From: Desulfosporosinus meridiei DSM 13257
Lineage (GTDB): Bacteria; Bacillota; Desulfitobacteriia; Desulfitobacteriales; Desulfitobacteriaceae
Length of the DNA stretch: 64,000 nt
NCBI RefSeq assembly: GCF_000231385.2
Contig: NC_018515.1
Span: 4,765,624-4,829,623 of the forward strand
Direction of reading: 5' to 3'
The position numbers were made by a program, and so were the translations under genes. Below the pieces are notes generated by a model. The model was not told the DNA's origin. It saw only the letters and a program-made list of their open reading frames with translations, and did no database searches. This document shows, piece by piece, positions 32,103-41,079 of this stretch (the first letter of the stretch is position 1; the number at the start of each line of letters is the position of its first letter).

Positions 32103-32536
32103 TAAGGGATATCCTCCTTTACGTTTACCGACAGACCATTGTGACTTACCAACTTATCATCGACAAAAAGGTCATATTCTAGACTAATACGTCCCCCATG
32201 GACTGTCAAGTCAGACTCTACTTTGTGGGGTAAGACGCTTAACCATAGTTTCCCGTAGCAGGTAGTATAAATACTGTTGTTAAGTATTCCCTTCCTAAAT
32301 TCTTGGGTCAAATCCACGGCACCCTTGCGATTTAAGATAACGGCTCCTGCTTTTATCGTTATAAATGTTGTCACCTCACCCAGATCCGTAGTATTCTTTC
32401 CCTCTTCCTTATATACTACATAAAAGACTCCGTTTCGTTCATAAAACTTCCCAAAGGTCAGCAATTCCTGTTGATCTTCTTGCCCTTCTGGATATTTTTG
32501 TGTTCCTTTGATTTGAACTGTTGCATTTTTTTGCAT
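32102..32536 (-). CDS. DUF1934 protein (YwiB-like, calycin-type fold)
   Basis: A 144-aa protein of the DUF1934/YwiB family, function unknown. It has a long beta-rich central region (VQIKGTQKYP to ISLEYDLFVDD) fitting a beta-barrel. I start at ATG 32536 because AAGGAG lies eight bases upstream; the upstream in-frame Met at 32566 has no good site. It is coupled to argS. Bacillus ywiB has the same neighbour. Confidence 0.85.
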   Translation of the reverse strand: MQKNATVQIKGTQKYPEGQEDQQELLTFGKFYERNGVFYVVYKEEGKNTTDLGEVTTFITIKAGAVILNRKGAVDLTQEFRKGILNNSIYTTCYGKLWLSVLPHKVESDLTVHGGRISLEYDLFVDDKLVSHNGLSVNVKEDIP

Positions 32537-32740
32537 AGAAATCGCTCCTTCCTTATGAAAAGTCATGATGAATGAATTATAACTTATAATTTGTATAAGT
32601 GCCTATTCTCGTAAATTTAAAAAAATCCTTTATTGTTTGTCAATAAATTTAAAACTAATATGTATAAAACTTTGGATTTCCTGTAGAAAAAAGATTAGAA
32701 AAAAAAATTTTAACTCAACTTAACATAGAAAGCACTAATT

Positions 32741-32764
32741 GCGAGAGGGAGATTTCCCTCTCGC
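32741..32764 (-). terminator. Hairpin downstream of ypeB
   Basis: GCGAGAGGGA (32741-32750) and TCCCTCTCGC (32755-32764) form a perfect 10-base stem. It lies 22 bases after the ypeB stop. The following sequence is AATTAGTGCTTTC, so it may be a weak terminator. Confidence 0.7.
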
Positions 32765-32785
32765 TTATCATTGTCAGTGAATCTT

Positions 32786-34150
32786 TTACTTAAGGTATTC
32801 TCCTCGCGGAGTCTTAATAATCCGTTGGATTTTCTCCTCCGAACCATTCGTTGCATTTAAATATATAAGGTATTCTTCCCCCTGATAACGACCTCGAAAC
32901 TCATAACTGTAAATTTCCTGATTCCCTCTTTTAGGAATGACGGCTAAGCGGCTCTCTAATACCTGGAAATTCGGTCGCAACTTACGTACAGCCTGTTCCA
33001 TTGAAAGTTTTGTCGGAAATGTTCGTGCATGATGAAATGCATAATAAGGTACAGCATCATATCCTACCAGCTGACCATTATCCAAAGAGATCATTAGCCT
33101 TACCTTGTCGGGGTAAATCCTCACCCCATCCTTTTCATACACTGCATCAAATTGAACATAGGATCCAAACTCTTCACTTGACGTTATCACTACTTGTTGC
33201 CAACCTAAAGCTTGTAAAACAGCCTTGGCTTTACTGGCTGCAGCATCTATGCTAAGTGTCCTAGGTTCAATCGCTCTTTGATCGCGATAGAGTGTAATAA
33301 CCCCACCTTGACGACTAACTTCCAAATAAGATTCTTTGTAATTGAAAATATAACAGGCAAGCTCAGTTTGCGATTCTCCGGAAAACTCCGGTGTTGCATC
33401 AGCATACCCAATTTTATTTAAGAAATCCCTGGCCTTGTCAAGGGCTTGATCTTTTGTTACTTCCCCTGCAGGGAGACCCAATGGTTTTGCAACAACTCTA
33501 GTAGCATACTCTCCCGTATACGAAAACGGAGGAAGCTTTTGCAATTCCGCATCCAGCTGATCTAAACCAGAGCGTACTGATTTTGAAGGAGCTTCTGAGC
33601 CATCGGCTGAAGCCTCAGCAACTTTAGTGCCTAGTCCAAGACGTTGCCTCCAGGATGGATCAGGGTCTGTCCAAACTAACCTTTCTGTATCCATTCTAAG
33701 AATTAATTCTTGAACTTGTTGATTAACTGGCATCAAACGTTCATGCATATCTTTCAGGGTTGTCTCTTCTTCAGAAGTAATCGTTCCTCCCCCAGCAACT
33801 CTTTGAGCTAAAATTCGAGCAAATTCACCTGATTGTGTTAAGAATTGCCCTACATAACTCAGCCCTGTCTGCTGGGCAGGGATTTGGGCAAAATCCTTGA
33901 GGGCTGCTTCACTTTTGCTAGAGACTTGGCTTAAGTAAAGAATCTTTTGGGCCGGGGTATTAGCTACATTTCCTTTCGCTAAATCAGTCTCCAACAGATC
34001 CAGGTGGCTTGCAAAATCGTTAAGAGCCCTTCGGTTATTATTTTCTGCTGCAAGCCGGTATTCCCCCGCTAATCGATATTCATTCCAACCCCAGCCCAGT
34101 GAAATTAACAAGGCTAATGCCATAGCACCTATCCAAAGCTTTCTGTGCAT
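32786..34150 (-). CDS. ypeB: Germination protein YpeB
   Basis: A 454-aa membrane-anchored protein that holds and controls the cortex-lytic enzyme SleB in dormant spores. An N-terminal membrane helix (about 5-20) is followed by a helical domain with NTPAQKILYLSQVSSKSE, the YpeB signature, and then PepSY repeats in the C-terminal half. Ten bases downstream of sleB, so the two form the usual sleB-ypeB operon, transcribed in the forespore. Confidence 0.95.
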   Translation of the reverse strand: MHRKLWIGAMALALLISLGWGWNEYRLAGEYRLAAENNNRRALNDFASHLDLLETDLAKGNVANTPAQKILYLSQVSSKSEAALKDFAQIPAQQTGLSYVGQFLTQSGEFARILAQRVAGGGTITSEEETTLKDMHERLMPVNQQVQELILRMDTERLVWTDPDPSWRQRLGLGTKVAEASADGSEAPSKSVRSGLDQLDAELQKLPPFSYTGEYATRVVAKPLGLPAGEVTKDQALDKARDFLNKIGYADATPEFSGESQTELACYIFNYKESYLEVSRQGGVITLYRDQRAIEPRTLSIDAAASKAKAVLQALGWQQVVITSSEEFGSYVQFDAVYEKDGVRIYPDKVRLMISLDNGQLVGYDAVPYYAFHHARTFPTKLSMEQAVRKLRPNFQVLESRLAVIPKRGNQEIYSYEFRGRYQGEEYLIYLNATNGSEEKIQRIIKTPRGEYLK

Positions 34151-34160
34151 GCTTGTCCCC

Positions 34161-34853
34161 CTACTTCGTAAATATATGATTTCCTATTTGTTTAATCTGT
34201 GGCCGTGACCAAATGTATTTATTTGAGGTTTTCGCCGGATTAAAAAAGAAAAGTGCTCCACCAGAGGGGTCTGAGCCATTTACTGCTTCTTGTGCTGCAC
34301 GGATCGCTGATGCTGAAGGAGCTAAGTTGATTTGACCATCATCTACACTTGAGAAGGCTCTCGGTTGATAGACAATATCTGCAACTGTTTTGGGAAAGGC
34401 AGGATCCGCAATCCGATTCAGGATCACCGCAGCAACTGCCACTTGTCCAATGTATGGTTCTCCCCTCGCCTCAGCATTTACAGTTCGAGCCAACAGATTA
34501 GTGTCAATGTTTTTATAACCTACAGCCTTTCCTGATGCATTAGTGCTTTGCCCAGTTAAGCGAATAAGCTCCTTTATAGTCTGTGTTCCAGCTAATCCAT
34601 CGACTCTCAGCCCATGCTCCTTTTGAAAGCGTTGTATCGCTGCTTCAGTTTTGGATCCGTATTTACCATCAACGGTTCCAACAACATAACCTAACTGAAC
34701 CAACCTTTTTTGCAACTCCGTTACTTCAGACCCCTTACTCCCTCTGCCTAGTAACCGATCACCTAAAGCTGCGTAGGCAAAACCAGACAGAGTTATGCTA
34801 AGTAATAATCCGATGGTAATAACCATCCTCCAATGCCTAATGTGTACTTTCAT
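34161..34853 (-). CDS. sleB: Spore cortex-lytic enzyme SleB
   Basis: A peptidoglycan lytic transglycosylase that degrades the spore cortex at germination. The 230-aa protein has a signal peptide (about 1-27), an N-terminal PG-binding-1 domain (LGRGSKGSEVTELQKRLVQL) and the C-terminal hydrolase-2 catalytic domain. The catalytic Glu lies in ARTVNAEARGEPY, and QPRAFSSVDDG is conserved. It is followed by ypeB. Absence of other regulatory signals in the upstream 180 bases beyond a terminator was noted. Confidence 0.95.
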   Translation of the reverse strand: MKVHIRHWRMVITIGLLLSITLSGFAYAALGDRLLGRGSKGSEVTELQKRLVQLGYVVGTVDGKYGSKTEAAIQRFQKEHGLRVDGLAGTQTIKELIRLTGQSTNASGKAVGYKNIDTNLLARTVNAEARGEPYIGQVAVAAVILNRIADPAFPKTVADIVYQPRAFSSVDDGQINLAPSASAIRAAQEAVNGSDPSGGALFFFNPAKTSNKYIWSRPQIKQIGNHIFTK

Positions 34854-34973
34854 ACCCTCACCTCACTTTGTTGATAGTCTTTAGTGTGGCAAAGTTCGGA
34901 AGAAATTATCCAGCTATAACCTATAAATGCCAATAAAATATTTTATTTAGATTCTATGAAGTTACTATGCACA

Positions 34974-35015
34974 AAAAAAGCAAATAACCATAGGTGTTTA
35001 ACCTATGGCTATTTG
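34974..35015. terminator. Terminator after the membrane-anchored repeat protein
   Basis: CAAATAACCATAGGT (34981-34995) pairs with ACCTATGGCTATTTG (35001-35015) over 15 positions with one wobble. On the minus strand it is followed by CTTTTTTT. Strong and probably ends the floA operon. Confidence 0.85.
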
Positions 35016-35030
35016 TTTGTTGCCCTCTTT

Positions 35031-35576
35031 TTATGGACGAGATACCTTAAATGGATGCAATGCTCTTGGTTTTCCTAGAACTTCTGCCCAAACAATTCCC
35101 CGTATGAGGTTCTTTTCTTCGAGAGAGAAAGTCAGACCGTTTGCAATTTTTTCTCTCTCAGGCATCCTGGCATCGAGGTTTTCTTCCAGATCACGGTAGG
35201 TTTCTACTTCATAATTTCCTTTGTAGCTGCTGGTTCCTTCAATCCCCGGGGTTCCTTCAACTCCTTGTGTACCCTCAACTCCTTGTGTCCCTTCAGTTTG
35301 AACAAATCCATCCATAAAACTTCTTGGCTCAATTACTTCTATGGATTCTGCCCGAACCGGCTCTTCTGCTAATTGACGTGAGCTTTGAGTAAATGCTTGT
35401 TGCATCTGTTCCTGCCAAGATCCTTTGGCTGGTTCCTTCAGAACCTCTCTTATACTCTTCGGCAATTTAGAGGGATGAGAGAAATTTCTCGGAGTTTGCT
35501 GCTTACCCTTCTTGATAAGCGAGCCAACTAGTTGAAAAATTACCCAAATGACAATTACAACAGTGAAGACCGACAT
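35031..35576 (-). CDS. Membrane-anchored protein with Gly-Thr-rich tandem repeat, last gene of the floA operon
   Basis: A 181-aa protein of unknown function. One N-terminal membrane helix (about 3-21) is followed by a Lys/Pro-rich region. Three to four tandem six-residue units of the type EGTQGV (near residues 96-115) follow, encoded by 18-base DNA repeats. A conserved-looking C-terminal segment reads IRGIVWAEVLGKPRALHPF. It is eight bases downstream of floA and so probably co-transcribed. The repeats resemble collagen-like Gly-X-X spacing but are short. I do not recognise the family. Confidence 0.7.
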   Translation of the reverse strand: MSVFTVVIVIWVIFQLVGSLIKKGKQQTPRNFSHPSKLPKSIREVLKEPAKGSWQEQMQQAFTQSSRQLAEEPVRAESIEVIEPRSFMDGFVQTEGTQGVEGTQGVEGTPGIEGTSSYKGNYEVETYRDLEENLDARMPEREKIANGLTFSLEEKNLIRGIVWAEVLGKPRALHPFKVSRP

Positions 35577-35584
35577 GATTTCAC

Positions 35585-36583
35585 CTACTTCTTGGTTGTG
35601 CTATCATTGCCTGAGTCAGATTTACCCGCTTGAGCAATGGTTCCTCTCATTTGGGTGTCCGAAATAATATTTTGCATATTGTAATAATCCATTACACCAA
35701 GCTTGCCATCTCTTAAAGCTTGGGCCATAGCTTTTGGTACTTCAGATTCTGCTTCAACAACCTTTGCCCGCATTTCTTCAACTGATGCTCTCATTTCTTG
35801 TTCTTTCGCAACAGCCATAGCACGACGTTCCTCAGCTTTTGCCTGAGCAATACGTTTGTCTGCTTCAGCCTGATCCATCTGGAGTTGTGCCCCAATATTC
35901 TTTCCTACATCAACATCCGCCATATCAATGGATAGGATTTCAAAAGCCGTTCCCGCATCAAGTCCCTTTGCCAAAACTGTTTGAGAAATCAGCTCCGGCC
36001 TTTCTAATACGGCTTTATGGGATTCGGATGAACCAATACTGGTTACGATACCTTCCCCAACCCGTGCAATAATTGTTTCTTCACCGGCACCACCGACAAG
36101 TCTATCGATATTAGCTCTCACGGTTACTTTTGCCCTAACTCTAAGTTCAATTCCGTTTTGAGCAACCGCAGATACAACAGGGGTCTCAATTACTTTTGGA
36201 TTAACTGACATTTGTACAGCCTGCAGAACATCCCGTCCTGCTAAATCGATAGCTGCCGCACGTTCGAAAAGCAGCGGAATAGCTGCTCTTTCCGCAGCAA
36301 TCAAAGCATTTACGACTCTATCTACATTTCCGCCTGCCAAGTAGTGCGCTTCAAGTTGATCTGTAGTAACCGTCAAGCCGGCTTTATGCCCTTTAATCAT
36401 CGGACTTACAATTTTAGACGGGACTACTCTTCTTAATCGCATACCAATCAAATTGAAAATTCCAACATTAACTCCTGCCGCCAATGCGGATATCCAGAGC
36501 CCAACAGGGATGAAGGTTAAAATAACACTTAAGACAATAAAACCCAGAAAAAACATAGCCAGAGTTATATATAATGGATTCAT
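35585..36583 (-). CDS. floA: Flotillin-like protein FloA
   Basis: A 332-aa SPFH-domain scaffold of membrane microdomains. Two N-terminal hydrophobic segments (about 5-24 and 30-46) form the hairpin anchor, and the SPFH core includes [17 protein letters not shown] and [13 protein letters not shown]. The C-terminal coiled-coil has [20 protein letters not shown] and [17 protein letters not shown], both diagnostic for FloA. It follows nfeD after 32 bases, the usual partner. Confidence 0.95.
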   Translation of the reverse strand: MNPLYITLAMFFLGFIVLSVILTFIPVGLWISALAAGVNVGIFNLIGMRLRRVVPSKIVSPMIKGHKAGLTVTTDQLEAHYLAGGNVDRVVNALIAAERAAIPLLFERAAAIDLAGRDVLQAVQMSVNPKVIETPVVSAVAQNGIELRVRAKVTVRANIDRLVGGAGEETIIARVGEGIVTSIGSSESHKAVLERPELISQTVLAKGLDAGTAFEILSIDMADVDVGKNIGAQLQMDQAEADKRIAQAKAEERRAMAVAKEQEMRASVEEMRAKVVEAESEVPKAMAQALRDGKLGVMDYYNMQNIISDTQMRGTIAQAGKSDSGNDSTTKK

Positions 36584-36615
36584 TCATTGCCCGACCGCAG
36601 TCGAGCTTCACCTCC

Positions 36616-37101
36616 CTATAATTTTTCTTCCCGAACAATGATTCGAGATCCCTCGACTCCGATAATCTTAATAGTTGTTCCTAATCCTATAAAGCCCCCT
36701 TCCGTGACAACGTCTAACTTAACACCATCAAAATCACCTGTTCCCGCTGGGCGTAATTGAGTTAGAGCTATCCCGACTTGACCTAGGTACATTTCATACT
36801 GAGGTTTTGGGGCAACATACCCTTCCTTTGGCGTTTGACGAGTACTTAAAGAGAACTTCTTCCACAACCTCTGAGTTCTGGGTGATTTAAAACTTAGGTA
36901 AATGAGAATGCCCAAAACGATCAGCGCTCCAGCAGTGAATAACAATCCTTCTAAAAAAGAATCTGTCACTAAAAATATGCCCGAGATTAATGCAGCTATC
37001 CCCAAAATACCACTGACTCCAAACCCGGGAATAACAAAAATCTCAATTGCCAACAAAGCGATTCCTAGTAGAATCAGCGCAATAATAATACTCTGCGACA
37101 C
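36616..37101 (-). CDS. NfeD-family membrane protein, short form
   Basis: A 161-aa protein with four hydrophobic segments in the first 75 residues and a C-terminal OB-fold domain (about 100-160, beginning YLGQVGIALTQLRPAG). This is the NfeD1b/short form usually paired with flotillins, as with floA here. The protease domain of long NfeD is missing, as is normal for this class. Confidence 0.9.
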   Translation of the reverse strand: MSQSIIIALILLGIALLAIEIFVIPGFGVSGILGIAALISGIFLVTDSFLEGLLFTAGALIVLGILIYLSFKSPRTQRLWKKFSLSTRQTPKEGYVAPKPQYEMYLGQVGIALTQLRPAGTGDFDGVKLDVVTEGGFIGLGTTIKIIGVEGSRIIVREEKL

Positions 37102-37139
37102 TCCCTTCTCCTCCTTTCTGTTGGCTAAGCGTATATCCT

Positions 37140-37709
37140 CTAAGTTTCTAAACTATTCAACCATCGCTTAGCAATTTGTTTATATAAATTGGCTCTCGCC
37201 AATAGATTTAGAATAACCAGCGTTGTCTCAACCTTTTCTCGGTCCTCGTCCTGCATTTCATCTTCCGCCAGTGTTTGCTGGACTTCTTTCTCTAATTCTT
37301 GAAGGGATTTCTCCCAGTCCATCTGGGTACAGTCAAAAGTTTCGCTATAATACCGGTAAAGTTTAGTAGGATTAATTCTGTCATCCGAGGTATCTAAAAG
37401 GCTTTGATTAACATAACCAAGTAATTGAGAGACTTCTTCAAGGGATAAAATATCTCGCAAATCATTAATGAGCAGAATGTTCGCAACCTGTTCCCGGCTA
37501 TACTTTCTTTTCAAGGGATTAGGAAGATATTTGCGTCTAACCCAATTTTGTACATGAGTAGGATTAATATCATTTTGGCTAACTCGCTTAGCCACTTCAA
37601 CAACTTGCGCCAACATCATTGAATCTAATTCTAAATAGGGCAGAGCCTTTTGTTTCGGTTCTAAATCATTCAACACATTTCGAATTGCTTGCAAATGCTT
37701 TACATTCAT
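37140..37709 (-). CDS. DUF1836 domain protein, MerR-like regulator
   Basis: A 189-aa protein with a helix-turn-helix region around residues 45-100 (DINPTHVQNWVRRKYLPNP and YSREQVANILLINDLRD) that matches the DUF1836 family of MerR-like DNA-binding proteins. The C-terminal part is helical and acidic. The gene sits upstream of nfeD-floA after 38 bases and may regulate them. Its own promoter has a near-consensus sequence with a palindrome in the spacer, suggesting autoregulation. Confidence 0.85.
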   Translation of the reverse strand: MNVKHLQAIRNVLNDLEPKQKALPYLELDSMMLAQVVEVAKRVSQNDINPTHVQNWVRRKYLPNPLKRKYSREQVANILLINDLRDILSLEEVSQLLGYVNQSLLDTSDDRINPTKLYRYYSETFDCTQMDWEKSLQELEKEVQQTLAEDEMQDEDREKVETTLVILNLLARANLYKQIAKRWLNSLET

Positions 37710-38060
37710 TATCTCACCTACTTAAGTACTTTTGAACATCCAATATCTCTTTGATATTATTATATGATCATTGCGATCACTTGTCAATGTTATTTTAAGC
37801 TTTATACGTTATTATCGTTTCCTCATCGAGAAGTTTCCAAACCCTTTTTGTTTGCCCCAACTTATCTCTGCGTCTATAGCTTAATTCTAAAAATATCAAA
37901 TGTGGCTAGCATTTTTTCAAGCAGAAAAAATTAGGGGCTCCCACATGAAAACTTGGTTATCACGGAATTAATAACAACATAACCTGGAATTAAATGCAGG
38001 GAATTCCTACATCATTGTAGAAGAAAGAGACAATATTCTAATTGGGAGATGGTGGATTAT
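37710..38060. other. Divergent intergenic region between the DUF1836 gene and the radical SAM gene
   Basis: About 350 bases. It holds the DUF1836 promoter at 37759-37787 on the minus strand. No clear promoter for the plus-strand radical SAM gene was found, though A+T-rich stretches near 37900 and 37970 are possible sites. No small gene is supported. Confidence 0.5.
37759..37787 (-). promoter_or_regulatory. Consensus sigma-A promoter with internal palindrome for the DUF1836 gene
   Basis: On the minus strand TTGACA (37787-37782) and TATAAT (37764-37759) are both perfect and separated by 17 bases. The spacer includes TGATC and GATCA arms five bases apart (37765-37779 region), a possible operator. 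The untranslated leader would be about 40 bases. Confidence 0.8.
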
Positions 38061-38936
38061 ATGTTTTATGAAGGTAAAATTTTTCGTCCTCCAAGTGAGG
38101 CGAAAAGCGTTATTTTACAGATCTCTGTTGGGTGTAAACATAACGCTTGCACATTTTGCACAATGTATAAGGACAAATCTTTTAGGATTAGATCACGAGC
38201 TGAAATCAAAGAAATTCTTAGCGTTGCCCAGGCTGAGGAACCAGATGCAGAACGAGTTTTTTTGGCAGATGGAGATGCAATTGCCCTTAATACTGACCTG
38301 CTGACTGAAATTCTTGATCAACTCTATCAAAGGTTCCCTCATTTAAAGCGAGTAGGAATTTATGGCGGCCCTAAAGACATTCTCGCCAAGAGCTCAGAAG
38401 AATTAGCAGCCCTAAAGGCCCATGGCCTTAATATCGTTTATTTAGGTGTAGAAAGCGGTAATGAAGATATCCTGAGGTCTGTTTGTAAGGGTGTCACCAC
38501 TAACCAAATGATCGCTGCGGGGCAAAAGGTTAAAGCAAGCGGTTTAACACTATCCTGCACAGTTATTACCGGTCTGGGAGGAAAGGCTCTTTCCCATGAA
38601 CATGCCATTGATACCGCACATGTTATCAGCCAAATAGACCCTCAATATTTAGCTGCTCTTACGTTAATGATAGACGGAGATGCACCTCTTGCCAAGGCTA
38701 TAAAAGATGGTTCCTTCCAACTTCTCAGTCCTTTTGAATCATTAAAGGAACTTAGAACTATGCTTGGGAATCTAAAAGTATCAAACTGTATCTTTCGGAG
38801 TAATCACGCCTCGAACTATCTGTCGCTTCGAGCTACGCTTCCTGATGACAGAGATGAATTGTTACAGATTTTAGATAGTACTATTAATAATCAGACTATA
38901 GAGAGCCTTCGTCCTGAATACTGGAGAGGGTTCTAA
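38061..38936 (+). CDS. Radical SAM protein of unknown substrate
   Basis: A 291-aa radical SAM enzyme. The cluster motif is CKHNACTFC, with four residues between the first two cysteines, as in a group of small clostridial radical SAM proteins. YLGVESGNEDILR and the GGPKDIL loop fit the SAM-binding barrel. I start at ATG 38061 (MFYEGKIFRPPSEA), matching relatives, with GGTGG upstream; ATG 38049 is in frame but directly abuts GGGAG. Isolated between a regulator and a glycosyltransferase, so the substrate is unknown. Followed by a shared terminator. Confidence 0.85.
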   Translation: MFYEGKIFRPPSEAKSVILQISVGCKHNACTFCTMYKDKSFRIRSRAEIKEILSVAQAEEPDAERVFLADGDAIALNTDLLTEILDQLYQRFPHLKRVGIYGGPKDILAKSSEELAALKAHGLNIVYLGVESGNEDILRSVCKGVTTNQMIAAGQKVKASGLTLSCTVITGLGGKALSHEHAIDTAHVISQIDPQYLAALTLMIDGDAPLAKAIKDGSFQLLSPFESLKELRTMLGNLKVSNCIFRSNHASNYLSLRATLPDDRDELLQILDSTINNQTIESLRPEYWRGF

Positions 38937-38938
38937 CA

Positions 38939-38983
38939 TAAAAAGAAGCATAAATTGATCACTCAATTTTGCTTCTTTTTTTA
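38939..38983. terminator. Bidirectional terminator between convergent genes
   Basis: AAAAAGAAGCATAAATTGA and TCAATTTTGCTTCTTTTTTT flank a four-base loop. The gene on the left is on the plus strand and the one on the right on the minus strand, so it serves both. Confidence 0.9.
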
Positions 38984-38989
38984 ATAAAG

Positions 38990-40129
38990 TTACGCTAACA
39001 TTTCTTTTTTAACCAACCTAAGCATCTCTCCAACCGCACATTTTGTAGAATGACCAGGTAAGGCAGTAGCAGTCTTATCTCTCATTTTCTGAACTTCTTC
39101 AGGATAGGTCAAGAAATAATTTATCAACTGACTTACTTCCTCTTCAGTCTGAGCAACGATTCCCGCTCCTATCTTCTGAACAAAGTGTGCATTTTCTTCT
39201 TCTTGTCCGGGTATCGGCTTAAATATAAGAAGTGGTAAGCGCTTAGTTAGCGCTTCCGAAACCGTTAGTCCGCCGGCTTTAGTAATTATCAGATCAGAGA
39301 CCGCCATTAATTCTTCGACATTATGGACATATTTCAACCTCACTAGAGGGTTACACCCTTGAGCGCTAAGCTCTTTCAAGGATTCATATAGTTTTTCATT
39401 TTTTCCACAAACAATTATAGCTTGAACGGGAACTTTAGAATCAACAAGCTTCTGGCAAATTCTATTTGCACTCTTTAAAATTCCATAGGATCCTCCCATT
39501 ACTAAAAAGGTAGGTATCCCCGACTTTAAACCTAACTTAGAAAGTATTAACTCTCGGTTTACAGTTTCTTCAAATTTCGGACTTACCGGTATCCCGGTAA
39601 CATGAATACACTCTGCCTTTATCCCCCAGGCTTGTAAACTATTCTTAACTTCTCCACAGGCAACGATGTATCGATCAACACCGGGATGCACCCAATGACT
39701 GTGAACTGTATAGTCAGTAATTATCGTAACTACAGGAATCTGTAGAATCTTTTCAGATCGTAATTGGGCTAATACGGATGAAACTGTTGGATAAGTACAC
39801 ACGATAAAGTCCGGTTTAAAGGTCTTAATATACTTCAGGAAATCGTTTCGTCCTAATTTATTTAAAAACTGTTGACTTATTGAACGGGGCTGAACCATAG
39901 AGGTTTTGTAATAAAACCGTCCCCAAAGTTTCGGGATATGATTGATAATTTCACCATAGACACTCTTGATCATCGAATTAATGGGTTTACTTAGAAAATC
40001 ACCAAAATCCAGGTGAGCAATTGTTGCGGAAGGTTCCTGAATACGTATCCCTTCAATAACAGCTTCCGCTGCCCGCAAATGTCCGTTTCCGAATGATGCG
40101 GAGAATACAAGAACCTTTAATTGTTTCAA
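38990..40129 (-). CDS. UgtP/MGDG-synthase-like glycosyltransferase
   Basis: A 379-aa GT-28-type glycosyltransferase. The N-terminal MGDG-synthase domain has SASFGNGHLRAAEAVI and the C-terminal UDP-sugar-binding domain has GGSYGILKSANRI and KAGGLTVSEALTKRLPLL. It most likely transfers glucose or galactose to diacylglycerol to make glycolipid anchors or processive glycolipids. The donor sugar cannot be told by eye. It is convergent with the radical SAM gene. Confidence 0.9.
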   Translation of the reverse strand: MKQLKVLVFSASFGNGHLRAAEAVIEGIRIQEPSATIAHLDFGDFLSKPINSMIKSVYGEIINHIPKLWGRFYYKTSMVQPRSISQQFLNKLGRNDFLKYIKTFKPDFIVCTYPTVSSVLAQLRSEKILQIPVVTIITDYTVHSHWVHPGVDRYIVACGEVKNSLQAWGIKAECIHVTGIPVSPKFEETVNRELILSKLGLKSGIPTFLVMGGSYGILKSANRICQKLVDSKVPVQAIIVCGKNEKLYESLKELSAQGCNPLVRLKYVHNVEELMAVSDLIITKAGGLTVSEALTKRLPLLIFKPIPGQEEENAHFVQKIGAGIVAQTEEEVSQLINYFLTYPEEVQKMRDKTATALPGHSTKCAVGEMLRLVKKEMLA

Positions 40130-40443
40130 AAGTTTACTACCTCCCTCTTTATATGAGCTATTAACATGACGATATCACGACTTAGTGAACTTGTACAGCC
40201 AAGCCAAAATAAACCACTGAAAAGCAAGGAGTTCGGAGATATCTACAACCTAATACGTAGAATAGGAAACTCTCAGAATTCAAATCAAGTCATGGGTAAA
40301 AAAATCTTGACAAATTCCCAAGGCTATAAGTTATATTATAGGGACATCCTTCGTAAAAGAAAAGAAGCTTGGCGAAGATAGATTATCTTGGTCAGACTTC
40401 CGAAAGTAAATTTCTTCTGCTTTAATAAAAGGAGCGTGAATTT
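40130..40443. other. Intergenic region upstream of ybaK
   Basis: About 314 bases. It contains a candidate promoter for ybaK: TTGACA (40307-40312), 18 bases, TTATAT (40331-40336). A 71-codon plus-strand frame here overlaps that promoter and has no recognisable content, so I do not call it. A weak AGGGA-type site lies before the divergent glycosyltransferase. Confidence 0.5.
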
Positions 40444-40923
40444 ATGTCCCATAAAACAAATGCAGCCCGAATTTTAGACAAGAATAGAATACCCTATGAG
40501 CTAAAGGAATACGTGGTCGATGAATCAGATTTGTCAGCCGTTACTGTTGCTAATAAGGTCGGGCTAAGCATTGAGCAAGTCTATAAGACTTTAGTTGCCC
40601 GTGGTGATAAAACTGGGGTCATCGTTGCTTGTATCCAAGGCGATCATGAACTCTATCTCAAAGGGTTAGCTGCACTGAGCGGGAATAAGAAAGTTGAGAT
40701 TGTCTCTCTAAAGGAGGTATTGCCTTTGACTGGTTATATACGAGGAGGGGTTTCCCCTATTGGAATGAAGAAGAGCTATCCTGTTTACATTGACTCTTCT
40801 ATAACTAATCAAGAAAAAGTTTCTGTAAGTGCAGGATTGCGAGGATTCCAGCTTTATCTTAATCCTCATGACCTAATTTCAATAACTAAGGCACATTTAG
40901 GTACGATCTCAACAAAGCTATAA
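40444..40923 (+). CDS. ybaK: Cys-tRNA(Pro)/Cys-tRNA(Cys) deacylase YbaK
   Basis: A 159-aa trans-editing protein that hydrolyses misacylated Cys-tRNA(Pro). It has the YbaK/EbsC fold, with GGVSPIGMKK and KTLVARGDK as conserved blocks and the substrate-binding GLRGFQLYLNP loop. AAGGAGCG lies eight bases before the ATG. It is a single-gene unit with its own promoter region and terminator. Confidence 0.93.
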   Translation: MSHKTNAARILDKNRIPYELKEYVVDESDLSAVTVANKVGLSIEQVYKTLVARGDKTGVIVACIQGDHELYLKGLAALSGNKKVEIVSLKEVLPLTGYIRGGVSPIGMKKSYPVYIDSSITNQEKVSVSAGLRGFQLYLNPHDLISITKAHLGTISTKL

Positions 40924-40954
40924 TTTTAATTTACATATTTTTATAACCATAAGA

Positions 40955-40990
40955 CAAAAAATCCTACAGGTTTTATTTCCTGTAGGATTT
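40955..40990 (+). terminator. Terminator after ybaK
   Basis: AAATCCTACAGG (40958-40969 region) and CCTGTAGGATTT (40979-40990) form a 12-base stem with a TTTTATTT loop. A run of A precedes it on the other strand, so it may work in both directions. Confidence 0.8.
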
Positions 40991-41079
40991 GTGTCGTTTT
41001 CACCTGGCCATTTAGTTTATCACACTAATACATAGTATCTATTTAAGGTTAGCGAAATTTGATCCTAATCTACCGCTTC

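Noticed and set aside
40166..40381. A 71-codon plus-strand frame upstream of ybaK
   Set aside because: It overlaps the likely ybaK promoter, has no good ribosome-binding site and no recognisable content.
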